Of a stretch of 64,000 nucleotides of DNA, positions 58,009 through 64,000 are shown one piece after another (position 1 is the first letter of the stretch; each line of letters starts with the position of its first letter). The stretch lies in contig JAPWDM010000004.1 in assembly GCA_035578155.1 (NCBI GenBank), positions 53,429,762 to 53,493,761 of the forward strand, in the 5' to 3' direction. The notes beneath the pieces were generated by a model. It saw nothing but the letters and a program-made list of their open reading frames with translations. It was not told the DNA's origin and searched no databases. The position numbers and the translations under genes are program-made. The DNA is from Brachynemurus nebulosus (taxonomy: Eukaryota; Arthropoda; Insecta; Neuroptera; Myrmeleontidae).

Positions 58009-58965
58009 AAAAGGAGGGGTATCGATAAGGCCTTATTTCCGCTCCAAAAATGACGAAAAAAAAATGTCTACAACTTAATATTTTCTTTATATATCTTGAA
58101 AGTAGACTACATGACAAAACTACAATTACCTGTAGGACGCCGAGCTTTGTCCTAACTGCCATTTTCGTTTAAAATAACACATTTTCAATAATATTTCAAT
58201 TTTTTTTATATAGAGCGCATGGAGGAAGCAGTTTCATTTTATGTTATTTTAATGTTCAGTGTTACTGTACCATTTATTCAAAAATTACGTTGCTTCCACT
58301 TTGCGCTCATAGGTAAACACAAATAAAATGATTTTACAATTAAAAAATTGGTCATTATATAAATGCATAAAATAAATTTATTGAAGTGCTATTTTAAGAA
58401 TTGTGTTAGTGATATTTTAAGAATAAAAATTTAAAAGTGATATTTTAAGAATAAAAATTCAGTCTAGGCACACAGCTTTCAAAATATACTCCCTTTGGAT
58501 AGAGTACAATCCCACCACTGTACTAACTTGGTACTGTCAGTGCAAAGTAGGAGTAAGACTTGTTGGTTGTTGTGCCCATATAGCCTCCGTAATTTGGTAC
58601 TTAAGTTACAACAGATATCAGGATCATACTATTCGAAGAGTTGCGTGCGACTTCAAAAAATTTTTAATGGATGCAAATGTTGAAGGCTATTGGAGTGACG
58701 AGAATGAAGACCAGAGAAGGGGTGTAAAGTTTAAAAATGTTGAAACTTTTAAAATTATCCAAATAAAGTTGAGTAATTTCATAATTTTGCCTTTTCATAA
58801 AACCTTCCTATAATAATGAGATCAACTGAAAAATAAATGATAAATGAAAGTATTCCGGCATAATATTTATTCCATCTTACTATTTGTCTTCATGTAAACC
58901 TAATGCACATATAATTCATGGAGGGGGTGGGGCGAAAATGAGGCCTTATAGATACCCCTCCTTTT
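58009..58965. mobile_element. 0.96 kb TIR element
   Basis: AAAAGGAGGGGTATCGATAA at the left and the inverse of AAAAGGAGGGGTATCTATAA at the right, extending through GGCCT.ATTT.CGC. The interior (58200-58860) has no recognisable protein. Confidence 0.88.
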
Positions 58966-59166
58966 AGTATTTGAGACATGCATTATATTTAATAAAAACT
59001 TTCAAACTAAGAAAAGCAGTGAAGAATTACTTCAACTTGGTTTCTCGAAAAATATAAAATTTCATGAAGCTATAAGAGTCTGGAGGTTTTTTCTCGTAAT
59101 TGTAAAATAACATGTAAATAATCGTAAAATAGCATGTTTAACCCAAGAGTTATCGTATGGACGGAG

Positions 59167-59167
<1 letters not shown>

Positions 59168-59260
<93 letters not shown>

Positions 59261-59481
59261 TTTTTGAGGGGTTACTCATAGCACCCTGTACACACTAAAA
59301 CCTATATGTATACATATGTGTATATATATATATATTATATACAGGGTATAAGGGAAATAAATAACTCTTATCCTTTTGAGGGGTGACGCAACTGTTAATT
59401 CCGAAAAGATTCCTGCGGTTTTAGTGTCTACAGGTGCTATGAGTAACCCCTCAAAAGATGGTCACTTATTTCTCTGACACC

Positions 59482-59566
<85 letters not shown>

Positions 59567-59570
59567 CCCC
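59168..59570. repeat. (TA)n tracts flanking an inverted ACAGGGT-type repeat
   Basis: (TA)n at about 59168-59257 and 59487-59563. Between them TTTTTGAGGGGTTACTCATA and GCACCCTGTACACACTAAAACC-like sequence are inverted relative to GGTTTTAGTGTCTACAGGTG at about 59416-59440. Related to 43030-43110. Confidence 0.85.
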
Positions 59571-60737
59571 GTCACTTGTTTTTTAGGCAAAAAAGTTTAA
59601 AAGAAATGCTTTTTTTCTTTTTAGGGAAGACAGGGGCGGCATTTTTCAACGGTGCCACGGGCGACACTTAAGGTAGATCCGACCCTGGAGTGCGATACAA
59701 ATATATGTAAAAAGCCAAATCGAATATTATTTAATAATAATAATAATTAATAAAGGCTTTTTTATTATTAATTTAATAAACAAAAAATAAAAAATGTTTT
59801 TCAAATAGACTTAATAAATTAATATCAAAATATTAAAACAACACTAAATAAGGACGGGAGCACACACAAAAGGATGAATTTTAATAATTGAAAAAAAATA
59901 TTTTAGAGAAACAAATTGTTGTTAGTTGATTATTATAATACGTGAGTCAGCAATATTATTTTATTCTTCGATAATTATTTGGTGAAGCCAAAATTATTTT
60001 ATTAATCTTTTAGCTGAAGTACCATAATTAATTTGCCTTAGCTAAAGTGTACATAAATAATTCTTTTTTCATTTCAGGCAACTTCTCCCCTGGGCCCCCG
60101 ATAAAGGCTTTGCCCCATACACCATACCGGGGGCTTCGCCTTCTGTACCTAAGGATGGGGGCTCGACCCTTACCAAACAGATGATAACATCATTTGTTCT
60201 AAAGATATGCAAGACAAAATATATTTCAAAAACAGTTTCTTATTTCGTTTTTTTTTTATTTTTTATTTTTTTATTTTTTTTTTAGTTCATAATAAAAGAC
60301 TGGCGTTTTTAACATCAAGGAAGGTTGTTAGGCCATTATATAATAATGTTATGGTAAAAAGTCCATATAATCTATGTTATCTTAATAAAGTTAATTCTGT
60401 TTTTTTACCACAAAAAATAAACCGCTAATCCGAATTTGCTGAAAACTTTATCCGGTCTTCATTTTTTGATTACGCATCTAATGAAATTAGTCCGGAGTTG
60501 ATATCATCATTTGTTCTCGAGATATGCGAGACGAAAAAAAATTCACGAACGAACACACGCTAAAAACGATGGATTCGGATTCTAGTGACTTTGAAACGTT
60601 GAGATATTACAATAACTTCCTATGGGAAGTTAAAAATTTACAATATTAAGGTCCATCTCTCAAAAAAACAGGAAATAATTTTATTTAAAATTTGGACAAA
60701 AATATATAAGGAAGGTTTAGGTGATTTTTAGATAATA
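59571..60737. other. no gene seen; repeat fragments
   Basis: 59636-59690 ends in TAGATCCGACCCTGG, a hAT-like end. 60085-60175 is G+C-rich with GGGGGCTTCGCC. A phrase ATCATCATTTGTTCT..AGATATGC occurs twice (about 60188 and 60506). Confidence 0.5.
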
Positions 60738-60813
60738 ATTATAAGGAATATTTTGGAATAAATGATCACCAAGTTACATCAAAAAGTTTTCTTTGTTTTT
60801 TTATTGGCTACGT
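60738..60813. repeat. 76-bp inverted copy of the Penelope-like element's 3' end
   Basis: Identical, as far as I can align by eye, to the inverse of 61551-61626. Its inner edge begins ACGTAGCC when read inverted, four bases before the hammerhead cleavage position. Confidence 0.95.
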
Positions 60814-61510
60814 GATTTGATCACAGATGGGATTTGGGTAGGGGTGAATTACGCACAGGCTTAGCACAACACGCGTATAATTTGGACCATGTCTTCGACT
60901 TCCATAATACAAAGGTGCTACAATACGAAAAAAACTATAGAAAAAGATTGAACCTGGAAACCCTATGGATTTTCTCAACGGAAAATGTAAATAACCAAGT
61001 TGAAAATGACAATCTGACACTTTATAAACCCTTATGTCAAAATATTCAAAAACATAAACAAAAATAAATCTAAATATGCTATAAATAATATCCACTAACA
61101 TAAACACATTATTATTATTCTCTATAAAACATAATAGATATAAAGTACATTTGTGGACCTATTTTGTCTATTTCAATTTGTTGTTTGATTTTTTGCAATT
61201 TTTGTTTTTTGATTTTTTGATTTTTGATTTTTAATTCATTTCAATGTTTGACGTAATACTATTTAAAAAAAGTATTTTATTAGTTTTTCAACAATACAAT
61301 TTTTTATTTTTTTAAAAATTTTAAAAAATTTTGTTTGTCTTAATTTAAAATTTTTATTTTTTGACTGTAAAAATTGTGTATTTTTATCTTAATAACTATA
61401 ATAATTTTTTTCATTTTGATTTGTTTTTTTTTTTAAAAAGAAGTTGTAAGTATTTGATTTATTGTATTACCATTTATTATTTTAATATTATGTTTGTTTC
61501 TAATATTTTA
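60814..61510 (+). pseudogene. Penelope-like element, GIY-YIG endonuclease C-terminus and 3' UTR
   Basis: The frame 60834-61067 reads GELRTGLAQHAYNLDHVFDF, NTKVLQYEKNYRKRLNLETL, and ends IQKHKQK. This matches the C-terminal half of the GIY-YIG endonuclease found only in Penelope-like retroelements (pattern: T.L..H....H.F.F....KVL..E.NY.KRL..E). The reverse transcriptase and the GIY-YIG motif itself are absent, so the copy is 5'-truncated. An A+T-rich 3' UTR (61068-61510) leads into a hammerhead motif. An inverted fragment of the element's own terminus sits immediately upstream, a known structural habit of Penelope insertions. Confidence 0.85.
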
Positions 61511-61511
61511 A

Positions 61512-61563
61512 GATTATGGCCTGAAGAAGAGATTTATATTCTCGAAACGTACGTAGCCAATAA
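61512..61563 (+). ncRNA. hammerhead ribozyme motif of the Penelope-like element
   Basis: The conserved core CTGAAGA lies at 61521-61527. One unpaired A follows, then stem II GAGA/TCTC (61529-61532, 61540-61543) with a 7-base loop. GAAA is at 61544-61547. A two-pair stem III (AC/GT) closes on GTAC, with A61555 at the cleavage position. Stem I pairs TTATGGC (61514-61520) with GCCAATAA (61556-61563), one bulge. All invariant core bases match the minimal type-I hammerheads described in Penelope-like elements; H17 is A rather than the usual C. Confidence 0.8.
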
Positions 61564-61680
61564 AAAAACAAAGAAAACTTTTTGATGTAACTTGGTGATC
61601 ATTTATTCCAAAATATTCCTTATAATGACAAAAATATATGTAAGATATAATTACGTTATTTAGAACGTTTCAATAAAACG

Positions 61681-61750
61681 GCCACAGTTCAGCGGTAGCG
61701 CGACGGATTGCGGTTAGTGGGGTACTGGGATCAAATCCCGGTACAAAGTG
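61681..61750 (+). mobile_element. tRNA-like sequence (probable SINE head)
   Basis: AGCGGTAGCGCGAC resembles an A box/D arm. CTGGGATCAAATCCCGG forms a T-arm with a B-box-like loop. A T-rich tract follows at about 61760-61785. No clean acceptor stem, so it is more likely a SINE head or tRNA pseudogene than a working tRNA. Confidence 0.4.
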
Positions 61751-61894
61751 ATAATTCAATTTTTCTTTTCTTTTTTTTTTTTTTTTAAATATAGTATCTT
61801 ATTAATAAATATCAAGTAAAAGTAAAATATATTGTTATATAACTATGCTGTAGTCAATAAAAGGACTAAATAATTTTTGCCATCTTTTACCCAC

Positions 61895-62040
61895 TTTGAC
61901 CCCACTGTGTGGCGTTGCTAGTCTGGAGACTAGCGATCCCTGTGCGTAAGTTGTCAATAGATGGCGCTGAAAATCCTTTTGATAGTTAAACTAACCATTA
62001 AAAGATGGCGTTGCTAGTCTTGTTGAATTAAGAGTCACCT
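61895..62040. repeat. upstream repeat shared with the 40180-40460 block
   Basis: TGGCGTTGCTAGTCTG, GACTAGCGATCCCTGTGCG, AGATGGCGCTGAAAATCC and AGATGGCGTTGCTAGTCT appear in the same order as upstream of the 113-aa gene. Confidence 0.85.
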
Positions 62041-62054
62041 CCGAGGAATCACTC

Positions 62055-62240
62055 CCTAAGACTCTACTCCCTAAGAGTCTACTCTCTAAGAGTCACTCCG
62101 TAGGTATATATAAGGCTTAACCCGCGGAATCTCTAGTCCGTCGAGTTCAGTTGAGCTATTCGTAAATAAGTTCCAATCGCAATACTGCTAAGCCATGCAT
62201 AGTTGTGAATTTTTTGGTATGAAATTTTCGCGAAAGTTTC
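62055..62240 (+). promoter_or_regulatory. repeat-rich promoter, first copy, with start codon
   Basis: ACTCCCTAAGA-type 15-mers are repeated three to four times (62051-62100). TATATATAAGG at 62105-62115 follows, then GAGTTCAGTTGAG as a likely initiator. ATG 62195 starts MHSCEFFGMKFSRKF, a finger start whose second Cys is mutated to Phe; the frame dies after 30 codons. Confidence 0.6.
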
Positions 62241-62342
62241 ACTCCATAGGTATATATATAAGGTTCAACCCGCAGAATCTTTAGTCAGTCGAGTTCGGTT
62301 CAGCTATTCGTAAACACGTTGCAATTGTAATACTGTTAAGCT
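62241..62342 (+). promoter_or_regulatory. promoter, second copy (146-bp duplication)
   Basis: ACTCCATAGG at 62241 repeats ACTCCGTAGG at 62095, with TATATATATAAGG at 62251-62263 and CAGTCGAGTTCGGTTCAG after it. The ATG of the first copy is GTG here (62343-62345). Confidence 0.65.
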
Positions 62343-63443
62343 GTGCATAGTTGTGAATTTTGTGGTATGAAATTTTCGCGGGAGTTTAATCTCGCGCGTC
62401 ATTTAAGAACTCAATATCATTCGTCTGAGAATGGTAAAAACGGAATAAGTCAATTTGAAAACTCCATGAACCAGTCAGCGAATAAAGAGACGTACAACGC
62501 GGAGAACAGAAGACTTTCAAGACAAAGAGAATCGTCAAAATCTAATGACGAGGATAATGATACTGAAAGCGACAATATTTTTGAGGCAAGAAATGACATT
62601 GAAGACAAACACGAAGATGACGGAAATGAATCTACAAGAAACTTGAATACTTTTGATGAAAGCATGATAGCTGCAGCAGAAGCAATCAAAAGTAAATTCG
62701 ATTCTTTAAAAAAGTCGCATAATATGTTGAAATCTGTGAATGGCGAAGATAAACGATCTAACGCACAAAAACATTTACCATCGTCTGATAACTACAAGGA
62801 AACAAGTTTTACTCCAAAAACAACTGGCCTCTTGCAAACTGCTCTAGACATATTAATGATCAAAGAGCTTCAGAACGCATGCGCAAAGGACGAAGCACAA
62901 GAAGATAAAAACTCAGAAGAAAAGGAATAACCTTCAACATCTAATTCAATAAATAGGAAAGCTAAACGTCTCAAATATGATGATGAAAACGTTAATCTTC
63001 ATAATGATCATTCGAAACCTGTTGATGAAGAAGAATATTTTGATGACTTGAACCATTTAGTAGATGAACTAAGAAGTTTAGTGCGTCAGACCCAAATTGG
63101 AGAAGAAATGGTTAAAACTATATGTAATTTATTGGAAAGGAGTCATATTATAAATCCCAACTTTGCGGATTATATCGAAAATGAGAAAAAACGAAGCCAT
63201 TTTAATAATTTAAAGAAAAGAGATATTGGGGGGCGAATTATCTCAATTACTAGGAAACTGGAAAAGCATGATATTATTGAGCCAGTGTTAAAGTACATCT
63301 CAAATGATAAAAACAGCGATGAAAAAACATCTGCTAGCGACAACGAAGCTATTGCGAGCGGAGGAGAAGCTGATGATGACGAGAATACAGTCGCTGACGA
63401 TGGTGATGAAAAGATATTAAAACCTACAAAAAGCACAACCTAG
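62343..63443 (+). pseudogene. C2H2-finger / acidic-tail protein, copy C
   Basis: Without an ATG at the ancestral start (GTG at 62343), the first ATG is 62367, inside the finger. The reading is HSCEFCGMKFSREFNLARHL then RTQYH, a C2H2 finger. A long Ser/Asn/Asp/Glu-rich region follows, then FTPKTTGLLQTALDILMIKE. A stop at 62928 falls where copy B has Gln. The same frame continues RKAKRLKYDD (basic, NLS-like), FDDLNHLVDELRSLVRQTQ, MVKTICNLLERSHI, EKKRSHFNNLKKRDIGGRI, SITRKLEKHDIIEPVLKYIS, and an acidic tail to 63443. The 3' end diverges from copy B at about 63410. Probable nuclear DNA-binding protein of a mobile or virus-derived module; I do not recognise the family. Copies B and C are broken at different places. 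Confidence 0.8.
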
Positions 63444-64000
63444 GTACGAACTTTATCAGCACACCAAATTTCAACCCTCTACGTTAATTCTGGGGAGTTG
63501 TGCGCGTGTTAGATCCAGCCAAAATCCTTTTTTCCTCCTCCACTCCCTTCACATAGGAAGCTGAATTTTGGATGCATATAAATAATACTTATGTACTTGG
63601 GCGGAAGGAAAGGCGAAAATCGGGAAAAGTTCAAAATTGAACATTTTGGTACAACTCGAATTCGCAAAGCAACCTTGACCGCAAAGCTGCAATATTGCAG
63701 CTATGGAATACATGTGTAAGGGCGAACCCTACCATGGCACCCCCGACCCAGGTTGGAGTTAGGCAGATACACCTATCTTATCCGGAGGGGTCCTTTGTGT
63801 TAAGTTAATAACGTTAAGTTAATAGCCAGTCGCTGCTTTTTGGAGGTTTCAACTTTTAACCCTTACCCCCACGGTTTTTACGGCAATATTTCTTTAATTT
63901 TTTTTGCTTTTTTTCTAACTCGTCTAGAGACTCTCTAAGGAAACCTAGAGGGCTGAAATTTTGTACGTATATTGAGTTGGTATCCAGGTAGTGCCTTTTA
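63444..64000. other. less A+T-rich unassigned repeat-like DNA
   Basis: Contains a 13-bp direct repeat (GTTAAGTTAATA twice near 63800-63825) and several phrases typical of interspersed repeats (CCGCAAAGCTGCAATATTGC). No frame with a recognisable domain. Confidence 0.4.

Noticed and set aside
60807..61107. 99-aa minus-strand open frame
   Set aside because: It is the shadow of the plus-strand GIY-YIG endonuclease fragment, which has a clear family match.

Overview
This is a gene-poor, strongly A+T-rich stretch of eukaryotic nuclear DNA. Spliceosomal GT-AG introns, TATA-type promoters, AATAAA signals, long (TA)n tracts, non-LTR and Penelope-like retroelement fragments and many small inverted-repeat transposons all point to an insect. 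A hemipteran is my guess, but nothing in the window proves the order. I see no confident single-copy host gene. Almost everything recognisable is mobile DNA or derived from it.

Layout. 1-7975: the C-terminal part of a non-LTR reverse transcriptase (1-488 and 6932-7451, 3' tail to about 7975) is split by a 6.4 kb rolling-circle-like element. That element carries two blocks of a 120-bp satellite and is itself interrupted by a 1.7 kb foldback element with a TAA target duplication; its empty site is preserved at 3591. 7976-17900: A+T-rich DNA with a 119-bp tandem repeat, a broken Merlin-type transposase on the minus strand (13600-14090), decayed hammerhead-like motifs, a piggyBac-like and a mariner-like MITE, and two foldback copies. 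17900-21640: a nearly full-length APE-type LINE on the minus strand with several frameshifts. It abuts a frameshifted THAP-domain exon at 21692-21881. 22000-40180: mostly MITEs, hairpins, long inverted repeats and unassigned A+T-rich DNA, including a pogo-like remnant (27478-28684), a 2.2 kb element with 0.5 kb inverted arms (31914-34128) and a hAT-like element with an 8-bp target duplication (38457-39016).

40180-45350 and 61895-63443 hold the most puzzling material: three damaged or rearranged copies of a module. It has a small gene (113 aa, unrecognised), a C2H2-finger plus acidic-tail gene, and a shared upstream repeat. 50736-52447 is an intact six-exon IS630/Tc1-type DDE transposase of 431 aa with unusually long D-E spacing, the only fully open multi-exon gene seen. 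54350-59570 is again foldback and iteron-type repeats. 60738-61626 is a Penelope-like element fragment with a GIY-YIG C-terminus and a well-formed hammerhead ribozyme motif, framed by a 76-bp perfect inverted repeat.

These pieces do not form a pathway. The window is best read as a nested transposon graveyard with two live-looking or undescribed items: the intron-containing transposase and the C2H2/small-protein module.
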